Shown piece after piece: positions 1-11,936 of a stretch of 64,000 nt of DNA. The first letter of the stretch is position 1, and every line of letters starts with the position of its first letter. Below the pieces are notes generated by a model. That model searched no databases. It worked only from the letters and a program-made list of their open reading frames with translations, and was not told where the DNA came from. Position numbers and translations under genes: made by a program. This DNA comes from Phlebopus portentosus (taxonomy: Eukaryota > Basidiomycota > Agaricomycetes > Boletales > Boletinellaceae), in the NCBI GenBank assembly GCA_037892935.1, contig JAYXKI010000008.1:1364001-1428000 (forward strand). The letters run 5' to 3'.

Positions 1-1268
1 CTGTCTACTGAAGAAGAAAGGGCCGGACTTTATACTTCACAGTCCTCCCCCCTTGACATTGCCCCTGGATGCTAGCGGAAATTCTTCTTGACGCAGAGTC
101 TCGATTCCCTGCATTCTATGCAGTAGAGAGTGCACCAGACAGAACGGAGCAAATGAGATAGGATTGGTGTACACTGTGATGAAATCTTACGCAGCCAGAT
201 CATGTCCGTTCACTTTGCTGGATAGACCTCTACTCAAGATGAAATCGGTCTGTTCTTGTTTCGGAATGCCTCGGATTCAACATAACACAGAAATGTTGAG
301 GTGATATGTCACTCTCTCCGAGTCTTTGATGCTTCAGTCCTATTGAGACAACTCCGATCGGTGGCGCTTACTTATCTTCGTTATTTGAACAGCTGCACCT
401 TCATGATCTTCTTCGAATAGAAGTACTGTAGTACCTTTGAGTACCCTAGGCAATGAAGCCGGATGTCTGAGTTCCATGTGGAAAGCGGTGAAGGGTTGTG
501 CTCAAAATTGTGTAATCAAGATGGCACAGGTCATTATGGTAGCGCTACATTATCCAACGGTGTATTCGCCATCTATCTGAAACACCACTCGCTTCATTCG
601 TGCAGACGCTCAGCACGTTCATTTCCGGTGAAAGGAATAAATTTACCTTTATGATGTTCTCTCCTTTGTTCTCGCTAAACATGCCCAGACCGGCATTTGG
701 GAACGTCGAAATTTTCATGGTGCATAGGATCAGAGAATAATACAGCATCAGCACTTTATCAGAGCGGAAGAAGAACTGAGGGTCTCTGAATCAGATGGCA
801 CATGGCATGTGATTGCTGAAAATTTTATCTCAGTATGTAGTTACCAGCAGAAACGATATCGATTGTGCAGTCAGAGAAGCGAAGCCAATAGCCTAGCTAT
901 GCAAATCCATCGGCACGAGGTCACCCCAATCATTGATTGCCTCAACAGACGCGATCAAGGTTCCTCTAGAAGTGGCGGCATCAGAATGATTGTCGTATAG
1001 CACATGGCATTTTGTTCGCGAAGAACAAAGGAATCTCGCAGATAATCCTGACAGGTATGCTGTTAGTATCTTGAAATTGATCCTATGCACTTGAAACGGC
1101 GCTTATGAGCATTCGTTACATAAAGTATCTGAGGCGTCGGCTATCGTAGACAATGCGCAATGGAATGAGGCGAGAATTACACGTGAATGCGTCTTGCTTC
1201 ATTGTTGATACTGTCAAATTCGAGAGATGAAGACACCGGGATTTACGGAAGCATAATACTTAGAAGAA
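1..1268. other. No gene assigned at left edge
   Basis: Only short overlapping reading frames occur on both strands and none shows a domain or a convincing splice pattern. A minus-strand stretch near 893-1090 reads as an ordinary globular peptide that ends in a stop, but I could not join it to other exons. It may be the decayed end of a gene or an exon of something starting left of the window. Confidence 0.3.
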
Positions 1269-3039
1269 TCAGAGTGTGAGTTTTAGTCCTTGATCCATGC
1301 ATAGTTTGATCTGAGGATGCTCTGTTACGAGCTCAGGCCTTCCCAAGGTGCACTGGAGTAGTCTAAGAGTAGCAGTCGCGGAAAGTTGGTTTCTCCCTAT
1401 GTACGTTTTAGAGTCTGACTTGCACGATTGAGTTTGTACTTCGCTGGTTGCTGAAGACGAGCCAACCGTTGCTGAAGGATCTCGGAACCAAAATTTTGAT
1501 CGTTGATCATCAGTCCAGCATCTCGAAAGGAGAAGATCAATGACTGCCTGAGACGTGAATCTGCCTTGTTCCGTAAGTGTGATGTTGACGAGTCGCGGGC
1601 AGACTGAAGTAGCATATCTAATGGTGCCCGTATGGGCCGAATCTGGATCGGTCACAGTCTCATCGAGCGATTCCTCCTCGTTAAAAGTGCGTTCGTGCAT
1701 CGTTGTAAGAGCTCGGAGAATTGTATCAGTTAAACCAGGTTTTGTGATACGAAGTTCCTCGACTGTTGTCATCTGTTCAAGTAAACTTGTAAGCTCTCCC
1801 TCTCGTACCACGCCTGATAGATCGGAGAACATAAAGAATACAAGCCGCGGTTCCGAGAGCTGCAGAAATCGCATGAGTTTTAGAGAGATTGATCCTGCTT
1901 CCATAACGTCTCTGCACGCGAATTCCAGAAATGCAAGAGAAGGAACGTAAAGGATATCCAGCAGTCTGCTCGTCGATTCGTCAGCAGAGAACCGAAATCT
2001 GCGAAGCTTGTCTAAATGAATGATGCGGTTGGAGTCATTCCATACTTGCTGTGGTCGGATTAGTTGAATGTCCAGTGTCAGATCTTGAAGGTTAGGCGAC
2101 GTTTCCAGCATATGTAACAGATCATCGGTCCAGATTAAAGCAGCGAGGGAAAGTTTATACAACGAGTTTGTGTGAAACTTCTCTGAGTTGCTACCAGGAA
2201 TGACTTTCAGAAGGATATTCCACAACATAATGCGCTGCAAAGACACAGGTGTCTCTCCTATCCGCCAATATATCACGACGTTGTCGACAGCATTTCCGTA
2301 TATGGTCAATGAAGATAAACGTTTGGAACGCGACACATCAAGAACAGCGGCGAAGGTATCCAGAACATCGCCACCACTGCTTGATGTGGTCGACGTACAC
2401 TCACAGGAGAAATCAAGAGTTAGGGAGTCCAAATACGGAGCACATCCCCGTTCGATGAGAGACATCACGGGTAGCAGATGCTGGAAAGGCGCCGCCAGAA
2501 ACAGATGTCGCCATTGCTGTGAAAATGGCAGAAATCTTGCCACCAGATCAGCCATATGATACTCTACTCGAACATCACTGTGCATCACTAATTCATTGAA
2601 AGGACTTGATAGATCAACATCTAGCGAAATATCAACCGATCCCGATCTGGACAAGTAGGTGGACAGCATCCACGAGAAACGTCGAAGCATCAAGATAAGC
2701 TCAGCTTGGTCGACATGCTTACGCGGAATCTTCAGCCGCAGGCCCGACCACAGTCTTGGTGTTGCTAATGCAATGCTTCGCCAATGTCTGCATACTCTCT
2801 GTCACAGACGAACAACAATTTCAATTCGGAAGTCTTGTCCATTGTCCAGTTTGTCCACTCACCGTAAGCATCAGCGGTGCGATGTCCTGGCTTGGTATTA
2901 TATTGTATGAAGGGAGGCAGAAAGTAAATATCAGTCCCAAAACTTCCGGGATCATGTTCAGTCTGTGCCACGTGGATGTCTCGTGTAAGGCGTCCTGTCT
3001 GTTAACGACCATCTGATTATTGCCTTGTCGAGGAAACAT
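1269..3039 (-). CDS. F-box / leucine-rich-repeat-like protein
   Basis: Two exons (3039-2863 and 2798-1269) joined over a 64-nt GTGAGT...CAG intron encode about 568 residues. The first exon carries the F-box helix (IPEVLGLIFTFCLP) and splicing in phase 0 completes it as LTRVCRHWRSIALATPRLW, the usual agaricomycete F-box hallmark. The remainder is a long, irregular leucine-rich region as in the expanded mushroom F-box families. Such proteins link substrates to SCF ubiquitin ligases through Skp1; the substrate cannot be guessed. I took the ATG at 3039 as start; an in-frame TTG lies two codons upstream. The exon 2 frame is uninterrupted, so the gene looks intact. An additional upstream exon cannot be excluded. 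Confidence 0.82.
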
Positions 3040-4414
3040 GAGCAAGGACGTTCAAGCGAGGCATGCATACGGAGAAAAAGAGAGAACAGAGACATCGTTA
3101 TGTGCATTTGTCCTATCGTTCTTCTGCGCAATCCAAGGCCTCCTGGTGGTGGTTTGCCTTCAAGTTTGCGAGTACCGAAACTAGCACATATGTAGCAAAT
3201 TACTCACAGTCACATGCATACATTATTACATAATATTTGTCTACATGGTAAATATAAATCGTTATGTCCGTATTATGCATAAGTATGCATATCCTCGGTC
3301 TCGGTGACAAGATTGCACTTATGGCTACGATTCACTCTTCTCCGTGCCTGAGTTTAATATAAACTGTAATCATGGAAATGAATTCTATGTACGCGAAAGA
3401 GCCCGGCTCTGCTTCTGCGGCGACTTTGGCGTGATAGCAATGCACGACAAAACCAAAATCAGCGTGTCCATCCAATTATCGTACTGTCCAAAAACGCGGA
3501 TCGAGTTATGTAGCTCATAAGCTGCACAAATACATGAGCATTACCCAGAAATAAAAAGTCATGTATTGGAAGGCTGGCAAAGCAATGTGTCCGATCCAGA
3601 TTAATTCACAATTTCTTGCATGTGTACTGTTCGGTAGTCATTATGCGGTACGATTATCATCTCGGCGTGATTTGCATCTGCATCCAAACACCATTTTTGA
3701 CCCGTATATATTGTATATTAGTGGAAGTCCTGTCTTGACGAATTCTCAGAAGATCTTTTCTAGATAAGTGAATTTTACTATAATCTCTAAAATTGGGCTT
3801 CCTTGGCCGGTTGGAAATAGTGTGCTGATAAGAGTCTGGTTGTCGACAGATAATAAGCATTCGGAGGGAGCCTACACTGGAACTGGATAAAACCGCAGCT
3901 GTACATTGCCTGTCATATTGATACGTGACTTTTAAATCAATTTTGGAAGAGGAGCCCCACAGTATGCCGTCCTCTCTCGAAATGATGGCATATGCGGGAT
4001 TCAGAAGGTCAGGTAGGATTTCCGTAGGATACGTTCATGTTTAGACGACATTATCCTGTGTGATGAGAATAAATGGCTTGCTTCGCTGACGAATAAGAAG
4101 CGCTTACCCTTTGTTGATCAGATGATGGTCGGATATTAGTATCAAAATTACAATCGATCGTCCTTGGACTTGGAGGAGGGAGCTTGATTGTATATAAATC
4201 AGGATTTGAATGTCTGTAGAGTAGTTAGTGAAGGGCAAGACTTACTACCTGGGAATTATCCGTTGTGATCGAGTGGACACTTACGGCGACGGGAGGACCA
4301 GTAAAATGGAGGCTCGTGCATCCCGCGTCTCCTACAAGTCTTTCTCGAAGACCGACTCTAGCGTTCAGACTGAAAATCGTGCTCAGTGGTCTAGAATATC
4401 TAATAGGAAAGAAT
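3040..4414. other. Intergenic, nothing recognised
   Basis: AT-rich, with many short AT tracts around 3180-3260. Only random-looking short frames are seen. It holds the presumed promoter of the F-box gene and the 3' flank of the next gene. Confidence 0.5.
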
Positions 4415-5563
4415 TTAAACGGACGAGGCTAGCAAACAATTCAAGTATACTAAGGAAAAGAATTCCAGTGAATAATCCAGGGCGATGAAACAATTGACTC
4501 ACGTTTCGGGAGAAGTAGATCAGGAAAGATGTAGACCAAGGAATTCGGTAGTAATTCTGAACCGATGAAGGCCGCCACTCCTATTACACCAGTGACCAGT
4601 CCTGTTCCGACTGAGTATAATATAAGACGATGGAGGATAGAGTCTGTTCTCTTCATTCCCACGCCGCGCTTCCGCAAAATATACACCATCACCGTAGCGA
4701 TGAACGTATCCGTGATGACCCATGTAACATTCATGGCTCGTTCCGTGGAGACCGTGGCAAAAAGTTGCGGCACAGAAGTGAAGCCAACAGCTTGGCCAGC
4801 GTAGGCCAGCGTGATACCGATTTGGCCTACGACAACAATGATTAGAGCTGCAGTCAGTATGCAGTTTTTGTTGCTTACTACAAAATAATAATAATAATAA
4901 TTCAGAACCACATGGAAAACAGGCTACTATATTACACTCACATCTCCATACACGGACGACAAATACGCACTGCACCATAGCATCGATAACTGCTGAACCC
5001 ATCCCTATGTAAATAATCGTTCTGAATAAGCGTCAGGTGAACTGTTTAGACCAACAAATGAATAAGAGCGCGTACTTATCTATGTGCACGATGTTTAGAA
5101 CATTCCCATAGTCGGTGACGAAGAACTTGTAGTTCGACTTGATTAAAAATCCTTGGTGTATCGTATCTAGAATCCAGATAATTAAGGTGTACGGCTTGAT
5201 CCAACGCTTGTCTTCATCGATTCTTGAGTTCTACATGACATTGTGAGCAATGCTATGAAGCTCTGATTCGTGATTTTCACCTCGTAGTAATAGTACAGCT
5301 GAATGCAGCCCATTCCCCATAGACTTATAAGGAACAAGTCAGTAGATGATATACCAACCGGAAGTCAGGCAGCTTCATACCACGTCGAAAAGCTAAAGGT
5401 GTTGATCAGTCCGAGACATCGAAATCAAATGAATCATACGAACAATCCCGCTAGGAAGTAGACGACCAACTATATATTTATGAGATCTTCGTAGCATTCG
5501 CAGCAGGAGATAAAATAGACTCACTTTGTTCTCCAAGGAAAATGGAATGCTGCTTGTTGCCAT
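4415..5563 (-). CDS. DUF6534-type multi-pass membrane protein, copy A
   Basis: Eight exons can be read: 5563-5525, 5469-5444, 5392-5381, 5323-5281, 5230-5076, 5021-4942, 4877-4503 and 4449-4415. They give 254 residues with no internal stop. The protein begins MATSSIPFSLENK and shows the family landmarks in order: WGMGCIQLYYYYE, the TM segment YTLIIWILDTIHQG, VFVVRVWRLSNKNC, the KRTDSILHRLILYSVGTGL segment, and a closing KLYLNCLLASSV. Exon 3 is only 12 nt, and every intron is 51-64 nt with GT-AG ends. The donor of exon 2 (GTTCGT) is weak. Exon lengths 26, 12, 43 and 375 equal those of copy B, which supports the model. The family is fungal, with about seven TM segments and no known function. 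The C-terminal cytoplasmic tail is shorter than in most members. Confidence 0.85.
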
Positions 5564-7613
5564 TCCGTTCACTCTTTTGTCCCCAAGGCAGGCTTATGCG
5601 GATGGAACAATTTAAGTCCAGTTTGGACTTGAGTTGACTTTGTTAAGGCTTTCTTTGAATTTTATCCCTTGACTCACCACTGCATTTGTCGTGGACAGTG
5701 CATCATGAAGCAGATGATATGGAATAATTATACAGAAAAAACGTCGCCGTGTGACTGGTTGTGTGCGACAAAAGCTGCGTTCCAATGTCGGAAGAAAAGT
5801 GGGCGCATATTACTTTTCCAGCATTGCCGGTGCACAAGGCGGCATCCAAAAGGTGCAGCTAGGTAGATCTCACTAAAAATGAAGAGACTGATGGATAGTT
5901 TGGCGCCTAAGTAATTCACATCATACGAGTTTGTCCTTCTAAAAACAAATCTCAGTGTCTATCAAGAGAACAGGAATGAAAAACGTCAGAAGCTCGACAG
6001 GATCCAAGGACGCGCTGCAGATCGCTGAGGTACATGGCTCCGTTTTTAGTAGACCAAACCGATGAGGCAAGATACGAGAAGCTGAGATACGTGGTTTTGT
6101 TCGGTTGCTGGCTTCCTAATAATGCCAAGTTTCAGAGTAGTTTTCTGTCAAGGAATCAGAGATCGGGTCATCGAATTGGGCAGATTTTTGGACGGGAGTC
6201 CGGGTCTGAGGGTGAGTTACGTACGGAACTCGCACGTCATCCCGGTTCTCACATACCGGGCAGAAACTCGACTCCGATCCGTGAGAATGCTAGTACCAGA
6301 ATGGAAAGTGATCCAATAAGGATGAGAGCTTTCCCAATCTGGTCAAAATTTCAAAGGGCTCGGATTTTTTTTTGTCCGGTGTGTGCATGTACCTCTGACA
6401 CCGATACCGGCACCAACGATGGCAACTAACCTAGCCCGCATCAATCAATAAGGAAGATTTCCATCGGAGCTTCGCGCCGCTCCAATCGCCTAGGTAACTT
6501 GCGTTGAGCAAGCTCAGACAACAAAGGTACATTATATCCATTCTCATTTCGTGGACTCGGTCTTTGGCCTCCTCTGCTGAAAGTTTCCCACCCAGTGCTT
6601 GAGCGGGAATAAAAGAAGATGCGTTCGTGAATATGAGTACTACTATGACTGTTTACTCTGTCGTGGTCATAAGATGACGTTATACGATAAAAGCTTCGGT
6701 CATCCGTTCATTATGATAGCATAATGCTATAATGGAAGAATGAATGAAACAAGCCAAAACTATCGCCAACGTTTATTCTACTCCGATACAGGTCAGGTTA
6801 TATCGGGACTGGAGAGTTGGTTTCGTATAACATGCGCATGCGACCAACCCGACGCTTGTAACTGGACTCCAGGAATGCGACTCGAGTCATGAGGAGTCAT
6901 GTTATATCTGCAACGATAACACTGAGTACATCTATATCAAACACGGGGACAGAATAAACACGAAGCATTTGCATCGAACTTTGAGCTATTAACGAAAAGA
7001 TGATCAAGTGGAAAGAAGCTTAGTCTCCACACAAAAAGAGCAAGTTCACGTGAGTGTAGATCTCGTAACGGTCTCAACGACCGATTCAAAGCTTACACTA
7101 ACTAGACTTTGAGCTCACTCAATTCTTTAGACAAATTCCGGCCATTCTCTAAAAGTACGTGGCCAGAAGGATGAAACCATTAATATTACTTAGCAGACGA
7201 GAGTAAATGGCCCATGCGGATTAACAAGGAGAGAAAAGCTCATTGAAGACGCACTTCTGCCCGATCTCGATATAGGGCATTTACACTAATGTCCAATGCC
7301 AGTTCGCGATCGATGTTGTACATCCTCCCGCTGAAAAAATCCGGACTCAATATCAATATCAATCCGGCATTCAATAGATCGCGGGTCCGAAATCTATCAC
7401 AGGCCTAAGGTTTCCCGACATGATGGGAAAGAAGCAGCAAAGCGCACCTTGTATGGATCACTTGAAGAGTCATTCGACTGTTCGGCTGGCGTAGAGATGA
7501 CAGTGGTGAGATCTTCAAGGCGAAAACTCAGGCCACCTGCATCGCAATTCGGAGTGCTACGAAGGCTTGATCGAACATTCAGACTACAGGTTCGCGGTCA
7601 GTTCGTTGTGCGG
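5564..7613. other. Intergenic; possible gene remnants
   Basis: No complete gene could be assembled. On the minus strand near 6430-6290 a hydrophobic segment (ALILIGSLSILVLAFSRIG) looks like a membrane helix and may be a relic of a third DUF6534-like copy, but stops interrupt its surroundings. The rest holds short uninformative frames. Confidence 0.3.
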
Positions 7614-8762
7614 TTAAAAAATGCGGATAGCTGACGAAGCGAGCATGCAGTTGAAATACACTTAAGGTTCGAAGTTAGCGAAGTCGCTGAGGAGATTCCA
7701 GTAGAGGATCACCCACGTTTCGGAATCACTAAATCAACCAGTAGATAAATGACAGAGCGGGGTGAGACTTGTGCACCAATCGCGGCCGCAATTGCCCAAA
7801 TTGCCGGTATAAGGCCAGATCCGATGGTATACAAAATAATTCTGTTCACGATCGAGTCTGTCCTTTTAACCCCGGATCGGGACCTATACAAGAGCCAAAC
7901 CAGGACGCCTGCAAGGAGCGCATCCGTACAGACGACGATGTAGTTCATTGCAAGCTCCGTGTTAACGGCTTCCATGAGCTGCGTAACCAGAGTTGCGTTG
8001 TAGATTTGACCATAATATGCCGTAGTGATTGCGAACTGGATCAAGATGGCAATACATAGGACTGCGGTTATTGCCTTGTTTTTCTTGCTTACTTCAAGAA
8101 ACGCCAGTTCAGAGCTGAAGAAAGGCAGGACTTTCATCACTTACCATACCAAGCACGTCTGACAAAAATGGTTTGCGCCATGGCATCAATAAAAGCTGTG
8201 ATAATTGCGCAGTGAACCGAAGATCTGTAGGAATGCTCAGTGACTGCTAGTCGCATTGAAAGCAATAGAGCTTGCCGTGACACGCGAAGTAACAATTCCG
8301 GTTGGGTAATCCCCTTCACAAAGTACACATAATTAAAATTCAGGAGGAGCGCTTGATGAGCTGTATCGAGTATCCATATTGAAAAGATGTAAGACTTGAA
8401 CCATTTCCCATCCGCATTCCAGTATTTCTATTCAGGATATCAGCTGTGTGAATGTTTGAATAGGTCGGAAAATTTACTTCGCAATATAAGTACAGCTGAA
8501 GACACCCGATGCCCCAAAAGCTGAGTTATGCTTAGTACCAGAATCCTTCGATAGATCATAATGAAACATACACCGATGAGAATCTAGGTTATAGCAGTCA
8601 GCAAAGGGAGATGCATTTCCTAACGAGAGAGTGCTTACATGACTGCAAGAAACAAACAGCCGAACTGCATAAGAAGTCAGTCTAACCAGAAAACGGATAA
8701 GTACTTGGTAAGCGCACAGTACTATCCAGAAGGGAAGGAGGTATGATACTCGTGTCGACCAT
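7614..8762 (-). CDS. DUF6534-type multi-pass membrane protein, copy B
   Basis: Seven exons (8762-8718, 8664-8639, 8583-8572, 8520-8478, 8427-8145, 8091-7717, 7660-7614) encode 276 residues without an internal stop. Landmarks are MVDTSIIPPSLLDST at the start, FWGIGCLQLYLYC, the TM segment YIFSIWILDTAHQALL, the VSKKNKAITAVL exon start, VKRTDSIVNRIILYTIG and the closing KLYFNCMLASSAIRIF. All introns are 50-56 nt. The 12-nt exon uses a strong GTATGT donor. Compared with copy A it lacks the intron that splits the central exon, so copy A gained it or copy B lost it. Same orientation and about 2 kb spacing indicate an old tandem duplication. The function of the family is unknown. Confidence 0.87.
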
Positions 8763-9507
8763 GCTCCTATGCGAATCAGTCAAAACAGCGAAGCCGGTAG
8801 GTTTTGGAGTCGTGTCTAGAAGGTGGGGGTGTCCGAAACGTCTTCCCTCTTATGTGGTCGGACTGACGGATGAGCAGGGACCCGACAAGCTGAGGTTTAC
8901 AGCGTAGGCGAGTGGGTATGATAGGCGCTCTCTGATGAACGCTCGTGTTTGTGTTCGAGAAGCGAATAGAATCATAAATAGTACATCGCCTGAGAGAAAG
9001 CGCAGGAAAATCACCAGCAATCTTCAAGTTCCCGCGCGACCGTTCGGCAAAGAACCGATGGCTTTCCGCATTTCATCATCTCCATAGACGTCCGAATCCT
9101 AAGAAGGTACGGAAAGATCACGAGGCTGTGATAGAACTGATGAACATAAGTCTGAGCCAGTAGGAACACTTACGATCTTCCTTCGCAATCTGATTGGGAT
9201 AGTGACCATTGCGTTCGGTTGGCGACCACATCTCATCCCGTCGTAATCCTAAATGTGAGCACATGCACTACAAGCAAAAGAGTTGGCGGAAGAAGGCCCG
9301 TGGTGTATCAGGGAACGGGATTCCGGTAGCAATCGAGATGCCAAAATCGGTTCTTAATACTAATGCGGTGTACATATACATGATGTGAAGAAAACCGTCC
9401 AGAGGGACAAAGTCGGAATGTATTGTGCTCGAGATATCTACATCTCCGGAAATCACAGCAACTGTCGGTAATCAACATACATTGTATCGCAGGCTCGTGG
9501 AAAGCAA
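8763..9507 (-). other. Possible fragmentary gene
   Basis: On the minus strand two stretches can be joined across a GTAAGT...TTAG intron: one around 9250-9169 (DYDGMRCGRQPNAMVTIPIR) and one around 9090-9025 (DSDVYGDDEMRKAIGSLP, ending in a stop). The composition looks protein-like, but no start, family or upstream exon could be fixed. It could be an unknown small gene or a decayed end. Confidence 0.25.
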
Positions 9508-9794
9508 CTAAAAGCAGCAGGGAATGGGAATGATGTAGCAGCACCCTCCATTCTAGAACAAATCAAATGAGTCGCAGCACATTGATCGGACAGAGGTAGA
9601 CATACTGGACACGGGATGCAACCACCGCGAAGTCGCATTGCGGCCTGACCGCTCTCACTGCCATGCGCCGTTGTCATTGTCGAAGCTGGCGTCGGCTGTT
9701 TGTTCACCGGCTGGCTTGCGTCGGGAGCTTCCGAGTCAGTTCGTCGGACAAATTGAGACGTCGGAGGATATATCGGAGTAGACTTTGAGGGCAT
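9508..9794 (-). CDS. Small cysteine-rich RLRGGC protein 1
   Basis: Exons 9794-9606 and 9552-9508, joined in phase 0 over a 53-nt GTATGT...TAG intron, encode 77 residues. The first 50 residues are Pro/Ser/Thr-rich and look disordered. Then come AMRLRGGCIPCP and, after the intron, NGGCCYIIPIPCCF at the C-terminus. The RLRGG core equals the C-terminal tail of ubiquitin, here at residues 54-58 and followed at once by Cys. The terminal hydrophobic Cys cluster would suit S-acylation, which is inference. Start choice is supported because all three copies have Met, seven residues, then [YL]PP. No signal peptide. I know of no named family or function. Confidence 0.75.
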
Positions 9795-10430
9795 GGTTAA
9801 GGGTATGGCACAATGCGATACAAGGGAGATACACGGGTTAGGTTGATGAGGAAGGATCGAGGAATGTGGCTGTTATATATAAGCACGGTAAGCACCACCG
9901 TGACATACGAGAAAAGGCTGTTGACGTCACAAATATGGAATAAATAAAAATAAAAAATCCTCACGTGGCGGTGCTAGTACAGTACAGGGCTGTGAAATCG
10001 CGGGGTTTTCCTACCCTACGATATAGGTCTCTTTCTAATAAATCGAGTATCTCGTTAGGCTGTACTAAAAGTCTGATTTTGCATAGAGAAACCTGCTGGT
10101 GTGTATATTTCCCAGTTGTTATATTGGCTGGAAGATCGCATACTTAGACATCTCCTAAGCGGATATCTCCTCCCGAATCAGCTTCTAGTCTTGCTGCGGA
10201 CTGATAGTCAGACTGTCTGGAAGGCTCGTTCGAAACGGAACACAGGAATCCGTAGTTCACAGGTTGAACGGACGGGGGCGAACTCGAATCACCAAGCAAA
10301 TCATGAAGAGTCAAATGTATATGTATGTACAAAAGTGAGGATAGAAAGGACGTTGTCAGTTGATCGAGAGTGGATGCCAGGAACAAGCGTCATCGACGCA
10401 TTGTGACCGCCAATTCATCATCTAGTTGAA

Positions 10431-10729
10431 TCATGGAATGGGGATGCAGCAACACCATCCTCCCTAGATGCAGCCAAAAGGTAAGTTTATACACTGTTAA
10501 ATTATCCACAGCGACTTACACCCGGCAGACAGGGACAGGGACAGCAACACCCTCCTCTCAGACGTTTCGCGGTATTCTCATTCCCGCCACCGTGCGTTCT
10601 GGTCATAGTTGGAGAAGCAGTAGGCTGGGAAGTCACCGTTGGGTTATTTCCGATCGCGAGCTTTTCGGCAGCGTCTCTCTCGCTTATCCGAGCCGCTGGC
10701 GGGAGAGTCGGAGTTGGGCTTGAGGACAT
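10431..10729 (-). CDS. Small cysteine-rich RLRGGC protein 2
   Basis: Exons 10729-10520 and 10463-10431 join in phase 0 across a 56-nt intron with a perfect GTAAGT donor, giving 80 residues. The layout matches its neighbours: MSSSPTPTLPP start, a Ser/Thr/Pro-rich spacer, KRLRGGCCCPCPCLPG, then GGWCCCIPIP as the C-terminus. This copy is the most cysteine-dense near the RLRGG (residues 56-60), and ends at IPIP without the final Cys pair of copy 1. The intron sits at the equivalent place in the tail, so the three genes are paralogues. Confidence 0.75.
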
Positions 10730-10980
10730 GGCTGATGTCGGTGGCGACTAAAATGCTTGGCCGTGGCGGATTACAGCTTCAGGGGAGGACAGCAGACGGA
10801 GCGCAGCACTGCTGCGTATTTAAAGGTACGCTTGTACAGCGTCGCCACATATCTCCCCGAGTCTGCATAGCCTAACCAAGAAAAAAGACCTTCACCCGGA
10901 TAGGCCACACTTCAACGTTCCGCTCGCAAAGTCAGACGCTTACAAATGCCGGTTGCGCGATGAGCAGAAAGAGGACGCCA

Positions 10981-11289
10981 CTAGCCCGAGGGTTTGGAAG
11001 TTGCTCTGAAATATGTTCCGTTTGTCATTTCGTTGCCTTCTTTTTTTGCGTCACTCGCACAAGAATACATACCTATGTCAGCCTTGGGTAGACTGTGCAA
11101 TCGGTAAGGTTCAGCAAGAGTCGCCGGAATTCTTATTAACTTGAATGTAGATAAGCGAGGTGCCTTTTCTTGAAACACATGATTATCCCATATGCACAAA
11201 TAAGGTAGAGCGTGGCTGAACATCATTCCCGCAACACAACAGATATCGACGAAGCAAATAATAGCAGACATTGGGATGAGAGCCGTCAC
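10981..11289 (-). other. Unassigned short frame between RLRGGC genes
   Basis: An open frame with a hydrophobic N-terminus (from an ATG at about 11271, MSAIICFVDICCVAG) could encode about 96 residues. There is no paralogue in the window and no recognisable domain, so it may be chance. Confidence 0.2.
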
Positions 11290-11415
11290 AAGAGCAGTAC
11301 GAAGCTCAGTATCCAGTGCCTATAAAAGAATACTCATTACCCCTGCCAGGGTATACGCCACTACGCCACTATTCCAAGGCATCTCGAGGATACTTCACGG
11401 CAGAGTGCAGAAGGG

Positions 11416-11711
11416 TCAACAAGGGCATAGGCACGGGATGCAGCAACAACAACGAATTTTCTGGGGTTCATCGCAGGATGAGATGTTTATTACAAGTCGA
11501 TGTCATGAAGGCGTGAACTCACCGGGACGGTACAACACCCTCCACGCAGACGCATAGCAGCATTCCTACCTTCGCCACCTCGAGCTGTTGACATCGTTGG
11601 AGAAACAGTGGGCTGGGTTTGCACTGTGAAGTTCGTTTCAAGATCGTTCGAACCGTCTCGTCGGTTGACTCGAGCGGAAGGGGGATATGTTGTCATCGAA
11701 TTAATAGTCAT
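11416..11711 (-). CDS. Small cysteine-rich RLRGGC protein 3
   Basis: Exons 11711-11523 and 11460-11416, phase 0, 62-nt GTGAGT...CAG intron, encode 77 residues. Exon lengths (189 and 45 nt) equal those of copy 1 exactly. The protein runs MTINSMTTYPPSARV at the start, a Thr/Ser-rich spacer, AAMRLRGGCCTVP, then KIRCCCCIPCLCPCC. Seven of the last twelve residues are Cys. An alternative ATG five codons downstream exists, but the first fits the Met-plus-seven-plus-YPP spacing of the paralogues. The frame stays open upstream, so a longer form is possible. Confidence 0.73.
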
Positions 11712-11936
11712 GGGGAATTGTCGAATAGTGTCAGAGTTATTGATGAGATTGATGAATCGACCAAGTACTAAGCAGGGGTATTTAATATGTATTTGCCGTA
11801 GACTGCGCCGGAGTAGTTTATCACATTGTTTAACGTCAGCCTGAAGTCGGTGTACTTGACGTATTTGAAATGCGTAAATTAAATGATCGAACAGCATCTT
11901 GAGCTATAGGCTACTAATACGGGCCCAGGAAGACCA

